Shown here in pieces: positions 46,406 through 58,022 of a stretch of DNA of 64,000 nt. The position numbers and the translations under genes are program-made. The notes below the pieces were generated by a model. That model did no database searches. It saw nothing but the letters and a program-made list of their open reading frames with translations, and was not told the DNA's origin. Source of the DNA: Silurus meridionalis (Eukaryota > Chordata > Actinopteri > Siluriformes > Siluridae); NCBI RefSeq assembly GCF_014805685.1, contig NC_060892.1, positions 23,376,400 to 23,440,399 on the forward strand. The letters run 5' to 3'. Numbering within the stretch: position 1 is the stretch's first letter; each line of letters opens with the position of its first letter.

Positions 46406-46455
46406 CTTTCGACATCAAATGGGAAACAGAACTTGGGCACCGTCTGCAAGACCTC
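46406..46455 (-). CDS. dennd1b: dennd1b exon e1 (first exon visible), start of uDENN
   Basis: Fifty nt encode EVLQTVPKFCFPFDVE plus two bases of an Arg codon. The acceptor is a pyrimidine-rich stretch ending cgcag and the donor is GTAAG. This is the conserved segment just after the extreme N-terminus of DENND1 proteins, in the uDENN (longin-like) lobe. It opens in phase 0 and ends in phase 2, matching e2. A preceding exon (equivalent to ..FPED..DQ in the family) was sought up to 64000 without success. Confidence 0.9.
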
Positions 46456-46599
46456 CTGCGACAAAACGGAGGAAGAGAACACCATATAATACAAATTACG
46501 CAGGGGAGTGTACGGTGAATCACCTCCCTACAGGAGGTTTCACACACACAAAACACAGTTTGGATACAGGCATGTAGCCTGTAATCACGTGTGTGTGTG

Positions 46600-46686
<87 letters not shown>
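46600..46686. repeat. (AT)n microsatellite
   Basis: About 40 TA units after a short (GT)n, about 150 bp upstream of exon e1 in transcript orientation. Confidence 0.95.
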
Positions 46687-46691
<5 letters not shown>

Positions 46692-48936
46692 ACTCTTACA
46701 CCCCTCCCTCCACAGAAACTAATTTACGTCCATTTTTGTTTTATCCTTTTTTCACCCATATTTTCTCCTTTTTCTTTTTGCTTCCAAACCATTAGAAACC
46801 CAGCCCTTGACAGTAAGCGCCACCGTCTTTTCTGTAGCGTCTCTAAAATCGTCTAATGACTCCGCGAAAGAGCGCGAGCGATTGATCGATTGGTCCTTAC
46901 GAGCAAATTAAATCGTACGGATTTAACTGATACCCATAGATGCGCGTGATCTCAAACACACCCACGCCCACACAAGAACACGTACACAGGGAGAGATACA
47001 GGATAGTTTTTTTAAACTAAAACCTTATTAAGGATTCACGGCACCAATTAAACGTTCGTCATTTTGTATTTTTGGGTTTTTAAGAAGAGGAACTAAAAAA
47101 AGAACTAAGAGTAACGAGACGGTGTAAAAGTGATGGCGAGGCAATAGGTGCTCGCAGCGGCTTAAAATAATTAGCTACCATTAACTTCATTCACCGGCAA
47201 GGTTGAAGGGGGGAGGGTGGGGGTTGTAATGGGGTGGAGCGAGTGATGGAGGGGAGGATTGAGACGCAGCCGAAGGTTGCTGGAAGATTGTAGAGACAAT
47301 GGGTGAGTGGATCGGTGAGGAGAAAGCGGCCTTGAGGGGCTTTACCACCCCCTGCCCCCCCCATGGGGATCGTCCCTGCACCGGCAGCATATGGATTTCC
47401 ACATTCGGCCGGCACCATATGGGTTAGCCCCGTCTGGCTGGTGCCACACCACAGCTTAGCCATGGGGAACCGCCAGCGATCGGCCCTCACACGTATATAG
47501 ATAGCTGCCACGGTGGAGGGTGCGGCGTTCGAGCGTGTTTTTATTTGTGTGCGCGAGTGCAGAGCTGATGACTGGCTGTTGTGCAGCTCAGTAGGTGGCA
47601 GAGGCGGGTGGTGGTTGCTTGGTTGTGGGGGTGTGAGGGGAAAGGGATTGGGAGACTAGTGAACCATATAGCAGAAGACGACGACTGAAGGATCTGGCAG
47701 GGGAGGAGAACTGGCACAGACTGTCGTGTCTTGCTGCGGCCTGTGACTGTACAAGTGTTTGTGTGGTGTATTATTTTTATTTATTTTTTTAAATAAGTCG
47801 CACACAGGCGAGCTCGACACGCCGTATGTGCGCGCCGCTATTATTAGCCGCTATAAAGGCGGCCCATCAATATGTTCCTGCTTTTTTCCCCCTGTTCCGG
47901 ATCGGTCAAAACAACCCGAGTGTTCGCTGATAATACGAGAACGCCGGTGGCAAAAAGACGTTTGGAGGACGAACAAGAGTCTTGTACGTGCAAAATCAAA
48001 TGCCGGTCCATGAGAAGGATCTAAAGGATAGAAAAGCAGGGTGCTCCTCGCCTTCTTACTGGGCGACCCCGAACCCATCGCAGCTCACGCTTTCCTGTTA
48101 ACGTGTCCGTCTGTCATGTGACGTCGCACGACCCACTGCCTTTTGACATCCTGGCCGAAGGTGTATAATATAGAGCTAATTTCATAGAACCGCTCCGCAC
48201 CCATGCGATTCCGTCCTGCTCCTTGCGCCAGGTGATCAGGGCAACGACGACACGAGCAAAGCGTCAGGTGAATAAAGGCAGGCTGGGTAAAGGACACAGA
48301 CACTGCGTGGTGGTGTTGCATTTGTTTCCCTTTCCCTTTTTTCCCTTTACTTCCTCCTGACCGTTTTTTTTTTTCTCCCTTTTCTCTCTCTCCCCGAAGA
48401 CAAAAGAATATAAAGCAGCTAATACATTTACAACTCACTGGAGGCGGCAGGCTGAACTCGGAGGGCTGCATTATTTAGATACTGTTGAGACAGGGATATC
48501 ACTCAGCGAGACAGGAGGCTCCATTCCGCCCAGCTCCCCCTGCGGAGGCCTGCGACTATCACTATCACAGCTTCTCCCGTTCTCGCGCGTCCTCCTCACC
48601 CCTTTTCACGCTCCCTCTCTCCACCTAACTTCATTTATTACCTCACCGCACATCGACTTCCTCGGCCCTCGGACTGCGCGGTGTGGGGGAATAAAATAAA
48701 ATCGACTCTGTGACCCGACTGCTTTTGGCGTGACGTAAAAAGGTGACATGACAATTATTCATTTCTTATTCGTCTCCACTTTTTCTTTTAATTGTCTGGA
48801 AGGGATTTTTTTTTTGCCACTTTACAATCTATTCCGGTATTCCGTGTATCACAATATAACCCAAAAAGTGGCAGCCGTTCTTTCTTTGCCAGGTTAGAAA
48901 GCTTGCAGCGGAGTGGTGGGCTTGCTTGCGGTGTAG

Positions 48937-48937
<1 letters not shown>

Positions 48938-49002
<65 letters not shown>
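48938..49002. repeat. (GT)n microsatellite
   Basis: Pure GT repeat of about 32 units; smaller CA/GT tracts at 49148-49167 and 49183-49217 and a GA tract at 49400-49450 follow. Confidence 0.95.
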
Positions 49003-49003
<1 letters not shown>

Positions 49004-49182
49004 AGGAGCTTTCGAGCTCGGCATATTTAAATGAGAACAGCGAGACAGAATGGTGGGAGAGTCTGTCTCCTGGCCCGGGGTTTGAAATGTGAGCAAGGAA
49101 CTTGGCAGCGTTCTGCTTCTACTAGGTAAAGAGAAATGCAAGAGTAACACACACACACACACACACAGTGTCAATAGTTGTC

Positions 49183-49219
<37 letters not shown>

Positions 49220-49401
49220 GATTGATAGGGGAATAAGAAAGGGAGGGTCGGAAAATGGGAATAGGGAGACGATGAGACAGTGGAAGAGATAACGTGAAAG
49301 ACAATGGGGGGAGAGGGGAAGAGAATAAAATGAGACACAGGGTGGGGAGAGAGACAGACAGATAGACAGAGAAAGAGAGAACACCAAGAGAGAGTGTGAG
49401 G

Positions 49402-49453
<52 letters not shown>

Positions 49454-50069
49454 CCATCTTTTCCTCCTCAAGCTGGTGGGATTCCTCCCCAGAGGCTTCA
49501 GTCTTTAAACCTCCATGCTCTTTAAAAATTCTGCCAGCCAGCAGGTCTACACGCCACTGTGGAGCTGTCGCCAGCAGGGGATATGCGAGTGTGTGTGTGT
49601 GTGCGCGCAAGTGTGTGTGGAAGACTGGCACAGCCACCATGCTGATGGCACAGAAGTCCTAGTGACAGGTTCAGCCCTGAATCTTCCCCACAGATCAATG
49701 CAGGACCCCGCAGCCTCGCGCTCCCCCTTCCCCAATTAGGTCTTCTCGCTTTCTTTCTTTCTTTCTTGTTTTCTTTCTTTCTCCCGCTCCCCCCCTCACT
49801 TCTGCCACAGAAAGCCAGGCCATAATGCATGCAACTACAAAGCCCCTTGGCTACTGTGACACAAAAGGTCCATCGGCCCCCAAACAGACCACTTAAAATA
49901 CATTCGCATTCCCTGCTTGAAACAGATCTGGCACGCCTATTTTATCTTTTTTAAATAGACTCCACTAGATTCATATATAACTCCAGGTTCTTTTAAGTTG
50001 AACAATGGAAATGAATGTAAATCTGCACCAAAGGTGAACTAATTGCGCTCTAATGCGAATGGTACAGCA

Positions 50070-51010
50070 ACCAGCGATCAAACCATCCAACAAACCATTT
50101 AAAACCATACCGTAAATCCATCAAACCAAAAACAAAACATTCAAAGCATCTATCAGTCAAAACCATCCATCAATTAAACCACCAACCAATCAAACAATAT
50201 ACTAATCAAACCACCATCAACCAAAACTATCAACAAAACCTTTTATTACTCAAACTATCCACCAACCAAACCATCAATCAAACCATCCAATAAGCAAACC
50301 ATCATTTAAACCAAACATTTTATTAACCAAGCCATCAATCAAACCATCATTTAAACCATCAACAACCAAACATCTATCAAACTTTCAATCAAACTGAACC
50401 ATCAATCAATCAAACTTCTATCAAAGCATCCATCAATCTAACCATCAATCAAACCAGCCAACAATCAGGCCATCAATCAAACAATTAATCAATCAATTCA
50501 TCCACCAACCAAACCATTTATCAACCAAACCAATCAATCAAACCAATTAATCAAACCAAACCTTCTATCAATCAATCCATCCACCAAACAAACCATCAAT
50601 CAACCAAACTTTCAATCAAACCTTCCATTAGCCAAACATTATATCAATCTAACCACTAATCAACCAGCCCTTTATTAACCAATCCATCCACCAGCCATCA
50701 ATCAAATACACAGTCACTCAGTCAAAACCATCCCCAAATCACCCATCAATCAAAGCATCAAACAATTATTCAATCCACCAATCAACCAAACCAAATCAAA
50801 CCACCCATCAATCAAAACCTCCATCAAACACATGAAACCACAGCATACAAGAAATAAATAACTTCATATAAAATAATCCTTAATCAAATCAACAATCACA
50901 ATAACCGAACTTCTATTAGTCCATTAGCCCAACTATTAATCAACCCATCAAACAAAACACCCATCCATAAAACTATCAATCCCACCACAAATCAACTCAT
51001 CCAGCAAAAC
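50070..51010. repeat. degenerate ATCAAACC / CCATCAATCAAA array
   Basis: About 940 bp of irregular 4-12 bp units (aaaccatcaatcaaaccatc and variants such as ccaaccaaaccatc). The plus strand is almost free of G. No unit is strictly periodic, so this is an old, mutated simple-repeat array. Confidence 0.8.
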
Positions 51011-51029
51011 CCAGCTCTCACACTAACTC

Positions 51030-51310
51030 GGTAAAAAGCTCCGTGTGGGAATAGATTGCTAACTGTAACCTGTAATTTACATCAACCACAAAGCTTACAA
51101 ACGCATTTACACTGGAGTCAGCCATTTATCACGTACGGCTACCTCGTATCTATGCTTCCTGGCCATAGATCATAAGGCTAAGTAATTTGTTGGGCCAGAA
51201 CAGCTTTAATGAGCTTCGGCTTTAAGGCTCTATAAGCCTCTGGAACTGTTAAGGGGCACAAACATTATTCTTCCGAATGATATTCCCTCAGTTGGGGATT
51301 CTGATGGTGG
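51030..51310. promoter_or_regulatory. candidate conserved non-coding element
   Basis: About 280 bp of balanced, repeat-free sequence right after the ATCAAACC array. It has several AT-core homeodomain-like words (aagtaatttg, ctttaatgag, gaatgatatt) and no open frame. Called only because it stands out from its repeat-rich surroundings. Confidence 0.25.
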
Positions 51311-52124
51311 TGGTGATGGAGCACGGTGCTTACCGCATCCGATATCTCCCTGTGTGTTCAGCCCGTGTGACTGTGAAGGCCACGGGACATGGGAAGTGAG
51401 TCAAACGCAGATCGATACTGAACTCGGCACCCTACGAATCAGCTCGAGCAGAAGATACTAGCTCTGGGTTCGAGAGCGTGGTCAAAATCGCGTATTGCCA
51501 AACCATCGCGGGAAAAATCGCTACGCGATGCATTTGCATTCCCGCTGCATCGAATCTAATGAGATTTCCAGTTCCACTAAGCAGTTTCACAAAAGGTTAG
51601 AATTTCACCCGAGCCACAGTGCTTGCTCCTACAGCAGACTGCAGGGCTAAAATGTCACCCATTAATATTGCTGCTACGGTTTAAGGGCACGCACTGCAAA
51701 AAAATTTTACTTGGTGATGTTACTAGCGAGAAAACGAACAAAAATTTGACTTGAAATCGCTGATCTTGCCAGAGTCTGGGGTTTAATGAAATAGGCAAAT
51801 AGATTCCCAGAGCAGCTTCAAGGTAAATAAACCTTTAGAATATACATCATAGAATATAGATTGACATGGCAGAGGTACGTTCGGAGACGGAACAGGAAAA
51901 GAACATCTGGTTTTATAAAATATTTTCTTTTTTGTTCACTACAATGGCCTGTTCGTTAAAGTGCGTTGAGTCGCGCAATCGGCTCGCTCGTGGCATAGTG
52001 ACGGATTCGATTAAAACGGTGCGAACAAAGGCTAAATCTAAAAGCAGCAAATAACAGCGGCGGTAAACGATCACATTTAAAGTCACTGTTGTTGTTTCCA
52101 GTTTAAAATGTTCCCTTTGGTCCA

Positions 52125-52420
52125 ACTAGGAACCCAAAACCTGTTCTAAATGGGCCTGTACACAATGCCAGTGCTATGAAGATATATTTTACATGTGATG
52201 GAAGATCCGGAAGCTCTGACCTCAACCCTATTGAACTCCTCTGGAATGAACTGGAACACACCCCCTGGCCTCCTCACTTCACCTACATTTACTCCACCTT
52301 TGTGGCTGAGCAAGCGCAAGTCTCCACAAAATCCAGTGGAACATCTTTCCAGAAGAGTGGAGGATATTTTAAAAGCGAGTGGGGATGGTCAGGTGTTTTC
52401 CGAAACTTCTGTCCCTGGAG
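52125..52420 (+). mobile_element. Tc1/mariner-derived MITE with transposase relic
   Basis: The plus strand still reads SDLNPIELLWNELEHTPWPP at about 52213-52275. SDLNPIE..W is the block carrying the third catalytic acidic residue of Tc1/mariner DDE transposases, which ties this dispersed repeat to that superfamily. It continues to tccagaagagtggaggatat near the 3' end. Confidence 0.68.
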
Positions 52421-53398
52421 CGGTCACGTTTAAATATAACGGCAGGTTAAAGGTCACTTCTGCAGCAACAGTGAAAATGCGGTAGTGCGTTAGCGCTTTA
52501 ACCGCGTTTCACCGGTCAACTCATAGCACTCGCTTTGTTGGTAAAACCTCGTAGGTGGACAGTTTGAGACTGCAGCTCGTCTTCCTCCACGCACGCTCGT
52601 CTTCTAGCCTCCGTCGGTTGTCAGTTTGTGACCATGGGGCCACTGCTGGATGGATATTTTCGGTCGGTGGACTTTTCTCAAACCCGGCCGTGACGCTGCA
52701 GCGTTTAAACAGCGCGCGAACCTTGCTCCACCTGATACACTCCAACCAGCGCAAAACACCCACTAACATGACACCGGCATGTTCGGTGGAACGGCGTGTT
52801 CGTTTATCCGTCTTCTACTGTTGGCATTTTTTTTTTTTTCCACTTTATATAGCCATGAGGCACGTCGAAACGACTGGGGCGACCCGATCCTATAGAATCG
52901 CACGTCGCGATGCCCGAAGCGCTACGTCTCATCACACCTCTGTTCTCTTTCAGCACCGGGACCTGATACAAAGCCGAAACCAGTTAGGGGTTTAATCTCT
53001 CTGGATTGTTGTGCATCCTCCCACGGACATTCCTTTTTGTTGGTTTTTTTCCTTTATCGTACACCGTCTGCTCGCCCGTTTTGTTTCTTTTTTCCCCCCG
53101 ACCTCGCACCTTTTCTGCTGTGCATTTAATAAGTGCAGGCTTTGCCTTGAACCGAATGTATTAAAGGGGAAGTGTGAGCCTCGGTGCAGTTTCAGACTTA
53201 TGCTCCTATATATATCTTAGGAGTGCAAGGGTACACGTATTCGTACAGAGCCGTTTAAGGACAGAGCTTTTCGGTATGGCGCACGTGTGAATAGAACGCA
53301 ATCCTTTTTATGTGCGGAACATAGTTACAATCCGAGTTCCCCGAACGCCGCCACTTTCATTTAATCTGTTTAATTGCTTGCGTAATTCAGTCAATCTA

Positions 53399-54816
53399 CA
53401 GTTCATTCGGGAAGCGTTCACAGCGCTTCACTTCTTGTGTCACAGCCTCATTACAAAATAGATTCGATTCATAAAGTTCCTCAAAATTCTATAAACAATA
53501 ACCCGTAATGACAACGTGAACGAAGTGTGTTTGAAATCTTTGCAAATTTATTACCATTTTACAAAATTAAAATCACACAGACATAAGCATTCACAGGGTT
53601 TGCTCAATACTTTGCCTCAAGTCTTTTTTAGTATGATGCTACAAGTCTGGCACATACATTTCTGAGCAGTTTATCCCATTTTTCTTTGAAGAACCTCTCA
53701 AGCTCCAGCAGGTTGGATAGGGAGCATGCACAGCCATTTTCACATCTCACCAGAGATGTTCAATCGGGTTCAAGTTTAGACTCTGGCTGGGTCACTGAAG
53801 GACATTCACATAGTCGTCCTGTAGTCACTCTTTTGTTATCTTGGCTGTGTTTTTAGGGTCGTTATCCTGTTGAAAGATTAACCGGTGCCCCAGTCCAGAG
53901 CATTCTGGAGCAGGTTTTCATCAAGGACGTCTCAGTCTCTGTACAATGCTGCATTTATCCCTCCTTCGATCCTGACTATTCTCCTAGTCCCTGCTGTTGG
54001 GAAACCTCCCCACAGCATAATGCTACCACCACCATGTTTTACTTTAGGGATGGTAATGGCTAGGTGATGAGCGGTGCCTGGTTTCCTCCAGACATGACGC
54101 TTGGCATTCAGGTCAAATCGCTCAATCTTTGTTTATCATGGTCCGAGAGTCATTTAGGTGCCTTTTAGCAAAACACCAGGTGGGCTGTCAGGTGCCTTTT
54201 ACTGAGGAGTGACTTCCTTTAGGCCTAATTAGTGAAGTGATGCAGAGATAATTGTTGTTCTGGGAGGTTCTCCTCTCTCCAAAAGAAACGCTGAACCTCT
54301 TTCAGAGTGACCATCGGGTTCTTGGTCACCTCCCTGACTAAGGCCCTTCTTCCTGATCACTCAGTTTGGCCGGGCGGCCTGCTACTGGTGGTTCCAAACA
54401 TCTTCCATTTACAGATGATGGAGGCCACTGTGCTCATTGGGACCTTTCATTGGGGCTGCAATCATTTTTCTGGATACAATCCTGTCTCAGAGGTCTACAA
54501 ACAATTGCTTGCACTTCATGGCTTGTTTTGTGCTCTTACACTGTTAACTGTGGGACCTCATATAGACAGGTGTGTGCCTTCAAATCGTGTCCAATCAATT
54601 GAATTGACAACAGATAGTTGGACTCCAATTAAGTTGTAGAAACATCTCAAGAATGATCAGTGGAAACTGATGCGCCTGAGCTCAATTTTGAGTGTCATGA
54701 CAAAAAAATTTTTTTTTTTTTTTTATAAATGTGCAAAGATTTCAAGCAAAACTTCTTTCTTGTTGTCATTATGGGGATTTGATTATAGAATCTGCGAATA
54801 CTTTCCGGATGCACTG
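53399..54816 (-). mobile_element. Tc1-like DNA transposon, near full length, decayed
   Basis: The element is bounded by TA dinucleotides (53397-53398 and 54817-54818). Its inverted ends read CAGTTCATTCGGGAAGCGTT on the left; the right end, read inward, is CAGTGCATCCGGAAAGTATT. The interior is the minus-strand coding region of a fish Tc1-type transposase, including the relic SQSLNLNPIEHLW around 53755-53800, equivalent to the conserved SPDLNPIE.LW block that carries the third catalytic acidic residue. Stops and deletions interrupt the frame, and its ~1.42 kb is shorter than a typical 1.6-kb Tc1. Non-functional. Confidence 0.9.
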
Positions 54817-55588
54817 TAATTAAAATGTAAAATTCATTTATTCTATTTTATTAATAATAATAAACTGCGTTAATAAAAAAAAAAAACAAGTATTGTTTTG
54901 TATTTCTTTCCCCCCTAACTGTACCGAACTTGAACTGTGTCTTGAAAGCAGAGGTACATACTGTTACACCCTTAATATGTGGGGTGGTACATACATACAC
55001 ATTTTCTCCACTTTAGAAAAGCCATGTCCAATTTTGCCCCCTTCCACTTTGTTTTCACAGCTTTGCAATCCAAAGCTTAAGTGAAAATACATCATTTTTC
55101 GGGTCCGTGCAGCCTCTTGGGGCATGTGGAACAACCCTCTGAAAGCACTGACATTTCTACAAACCAGCTTTAGCGTACTCGGGTTTATTTATTTATGTGC
55201 ATTTCGGAGTCACGTTCTTTACGAAAACAAACGTCCGACCCAATATTGATCCATTTAAATCACCCGAACTCGACGATTTCCTCCCTCCGTAAATGAACAC
55301 GTTCGTCGAGTGGGACATAATCCTGAAGTCTGAATACGAAAAGCACCCACAGGAGGAGGATATTCTCCCAAAAAAAAAAAAAATCTCCACACTGAATAAA
55401 TTAGCGAGTGACAGGCGAACGTTTTTTTTTTTTTTCGTTCTTATGATACAACTGATATTCTTCTGGGCTGAGCCGAAGCTTCAACCACATATGCCCCAAA
55501 AGTGTGGAGCCAGAAACATCATTAATTCAGTGCCAAGTGGCCTGGGGGATTTTCAGCATTTAAGCTGTCATCTCCCATTGGAAAGCTC

Positions 55589-55619
<31 letters not shown>

Positions 55620-55964
55620 CTTTCAGCTGCTACAAGTGTGTAGAAACACACTCACTTCTTCACGCTCTCTCTCTCTCTCTCTCTCTCTCACTTCTTTCTT
55701 TCTCTCCCTCTAACTCTCACTGGAGCTCAACCATCAAGGGATTCATCCACTTTCGGAAAATAATTGCGACTTGGCAGACAGAGAGCCACAACAGCCACTT
55801 AAGCCTCCGTTGCGGAACAGGGAATTTATTTATTTATTTGTCGTCTATCACCATAATTGTCTTAAAGAACTTACCACCGTTTGGTATGTACCAAATATTG
55901 AGAAAAACCCCAAAGTCGTAATTCTATACGATGCATTTGAATTTATTTAGTGTTTCCTTCAGAC

Positions 55965-56262
55965 CCAAATCTGTTCCAGCACGACAAAACCCCTGTGCAC
56001 AAAGCCAGTTCCATGAAGATACGATTCACACGGGTTGAACTGCTCTTCAGTTGCCTGCTCTAAAGATATTTAACTGATGAATTGGAGTGCTAAGTGCACC
56101 CCGGGCCTCCTTGCCTCACCATCAGTACCCGACTTTACTAACACCCTTGTGGCCGAATGAGCACAACTCTCTAAAGAAAATCGAGTAGAACATGTTTCCC
56201 ATAAGAGTGCAGGTTATTATACCAGCAATTAGGAACTCTAATAAAGTGAAGCAGGGATGGGA
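55965..56262 (+). mobile_element. Tc1/mariner-derived MITE fragment
   Basis: Contains ctgttccagcacgacaaaac, cctgtgcacaaagccagttc, catgaagatacgattcacac, gtacccgactttactaacac, and ttgtggccgaatgagcacaa, ending near gcaattaggaactc. Neither terminal repeat is present. Confidence 0.6.
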
Positions 56263-56339
56263 ATATCTATAACTAAGGTCGGTACGATTCGTATCTTAAT
56301 GCATAGCCAACAATACGATACATTAAAGATACAAACTTT

Positions 56340-56800
56340 TTTGCGCCCTGGATCGGATTAACATCAGACAATATTTTCACGGACCGGCCATTAAGGTGTG
56401 GCGGATAAATACAACAAAATAAAATGATACGACCGGCATAAAAACTTGTATTTTCTAAATATAATAATAAACGTAAATCCACTGTGTTGTTTCTTTGTTT
56501 ATTTTGCCAGCTTGGGGGGTTTCAGTTTAGCGGGAAAGTATTGTGTTCGCGGCCGGAGCAGCCCCTTTAAGAAGGTAGGGGATGGAGGTAAGACATGTGA
56601 CCGAGGCATCATGACATGCATCAAGAGTGAGTCATAGACAGATGTAGCGGAGGGAATCCGGTCATTTTCCAAAATAAAACAGTTCAGAATCGGATAATAA
56701 ATCAAACGGAAATGTAAGTATTGTATTCTTTCTGTGCGGTCCGGTACCAATTAACCCACGGGTTGGTGCCGGTCTGCAGCCCGGGGGTTGGGGACCACTG
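56340..56800. mobile_element. hAT-like non-autonomous DNA transposon
   Basis: The right end reads ggttggggaccactg, the reverse of CAGTGGTCCCCAACC, a recognised vertebrate hAT terminal sequence. Next to it are cggtccggtaccaattaacc and, inside, ttttcacggaccggcc followed by aaggtgtggcggataaatac, all familiar from hAT/Charlie-type elements. No transposase frame is visible. The left boundary is uncertain. Confidence 0.65.
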
Positions 56801-57391
56801 CCCCATGTGACTCTCAGGTTGTGCCTCGGCCTCTGCAGGGTTGTAATATGTCATATTCACGATTTTGTACCAATGCAAATATGTAAAAAATAAATAAATA
56901 AAATAAATAAATAAAATGCATTGTGATACAAATCAGTGAACTTTACCATTCCTAAAGGTGAAGACAATGTCTGCCCATAAAAAATGTGACTACTTGCTGG
57001 AAGCTGGTGCACATATTAGTGCAGTGGGGCTTGTTTTGTGCTCAGGGTGCCCTGTAAGGGACAATTTGCAGGTTGTAATGATGTTATTCGCCACCTCTGA
57101 GTGACATGTGAAGTGGGGGGAAAAAAATCCCGCCCTATGTCATTTTCTACATTATAGAATGCGAATCTTGTAAAAAGCTACTTCAACCACACTTCCACAC
57201 TTTAAAGCCTGCGTGGATACTGGATCTATTCTTCTATAACGACCTTCAAGCATTTGCCTGCAATGAAGGCAGACAACAGTGAATAGTTTAGCAACATGAA
57301 ACCTGGCTAACTTGAGCATACGTACAGCGATGACTCCAATGCAAATGCGTGGTCAGTGTTATAGGTTGGTTTAGTCAGTTATGAGTCTGTG

Positions 57392-57618
57392 GCCACGTCT
57401 ACACTAATGATTTCGTTTGCATATTTTTCTCTCCGTTTTCTCTCGGTCAACAAAACGCTCTCCAAACTGGATCAATGTTTTTTACAAAAACGGAGGCTTT
57501 CAAAAACAATGCCTTTTTAGTCATGTGACTGTGACTTCCTTCGACACTGCCGCGACATTTCAAACAGCTGGGGAAAAAAATACGCAAGTGTTTTCGGATG
57601 TTTCAGTGTAGACGAGCA
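57392..57618. mobile_element. short inverted-repeat element (MITE-like, GGCCACGTCTACACT ends)
   Basis: The left end is ggccacgtctacactaatga and the right end contains cagtgtagacgagc, an imperfect inverted pair around ~225 bp with TTTT/AAAA-rich arms (tttctctccgttttctctcg, acaaaaacggaggctttc). A related sequence starts at 2183. No coding potential. Superfamily is not certain; hAT-like is a guess. Confidence 0.5.
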
Positions 57619-57877
57619 AATTTTAATCGCAGGGCCCTTTTTTAAACAAAGGCACCTTATTATATCGGATCAAAAATCCACAGTTAAAAACTCATTTCGT
57701 TTCTAATAAAGAACTTTACACAGTCTGCAATGTTGATGTTCACATGAAACGAGCAATAAACCAATCTTGCTTCATCTCTACCTAAGGCCAGATATGCTAC
57801 AGGGCTTTAGTCCTTTAGTTCAGCTTCAAAAGGTTAAAGTTTCATGTTAATACTAGCAATCAAAGCCATAATTCTGG

Positions 57878-58022
57878 CGAACGGTAGCTCAGGGGTTAAG
57901 ATCTTGGACTTTTGATCGGCGGGTCATGAGAATAAATCACAGCACCACCAAGCTATCACTGGTGGGCCCCAGAGCAGGGCCCTTACACCTAAATTGTATA
58001 TCAATCTGGATAAAAGTGTCCA
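57878..58022 (+). mobile_element. tRNA-derived SINE
   Basis: Head gaacggtagctcaggggtta, box-B-like gggtcatgagaataaatcac, core agcaccaccaagctatcact, gtgggccccagagcagggcc, and tail tctggataaaagtgtccacc. Somewhat diverged from the copy at 25058. Confidence 0.7.

Larger units (their letters stand above)
2458..46455 (-). other. dennd1b: dennd1b gene, span of the 16 recognised coding exons (partial gene)
   Basis: Sixteen minus-strand exons with GT/AG borders join into 429 codons with no stop and consistent phases. The product matches the DENND1 family throughout: a conserved VPKFCFPFDVE stretch, [48 protein letters not shown] and LQLFKQFIDGRLAKLN. DENND1B rather than 1A or 1C is indicated by NTLADYL, TLESP..DL.NLPSDVVS, ARAFLRSQAALFGSYRDAL and the YQQW.HTVK linker. 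The family is known to act as guanine-nucleotide exchange factors for Rab35 at clathrin-coated pits and endosomes. The N-terminal ~30-40 residues and the long C-terminal tail are absent, so the gene probably continues beyond both window edges. Family and paralogue come from remembered protein signatures, not a search. Confidence 0.93.
46456..53398. other. upstream intron or 5' flank, proximal part
   Basis: Contains (AT)n, a GC-rich stretch at 47200-47500 of unknown class, CpG-bearing unique sequence at 47750-48650, GT/GA/CA microsatellites at 48938-49450, the ATCAAACC array, and a MITE at 52125. The missing N-terminal dennd1b exon was not recognised here. Confidence 0.55.

Noticed and set aside
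48440..48471. Minus-strand ATG followed by 11 codons (MQPSEFSLPPP) and GTGAGT, as a first dennd1b exon
   Set aside because: Attractive start-plus-donor layout, but phase cannot be verified against e1 through the missing exon, and it does not resemble the known DENND1B N-terminus.
48788..49640. 227- and 172-codon minus-strand frames
   Set aside because: Made of translated GA, CA and GT repeats (Ser-Leu and Thr-His runs), no domain.
52555..52995. 146-codon plus-strand frame
   Set aside because: No domain or signature seen, interrupted composition, includes a T-run Phe stretch; no splice or codon evidence.
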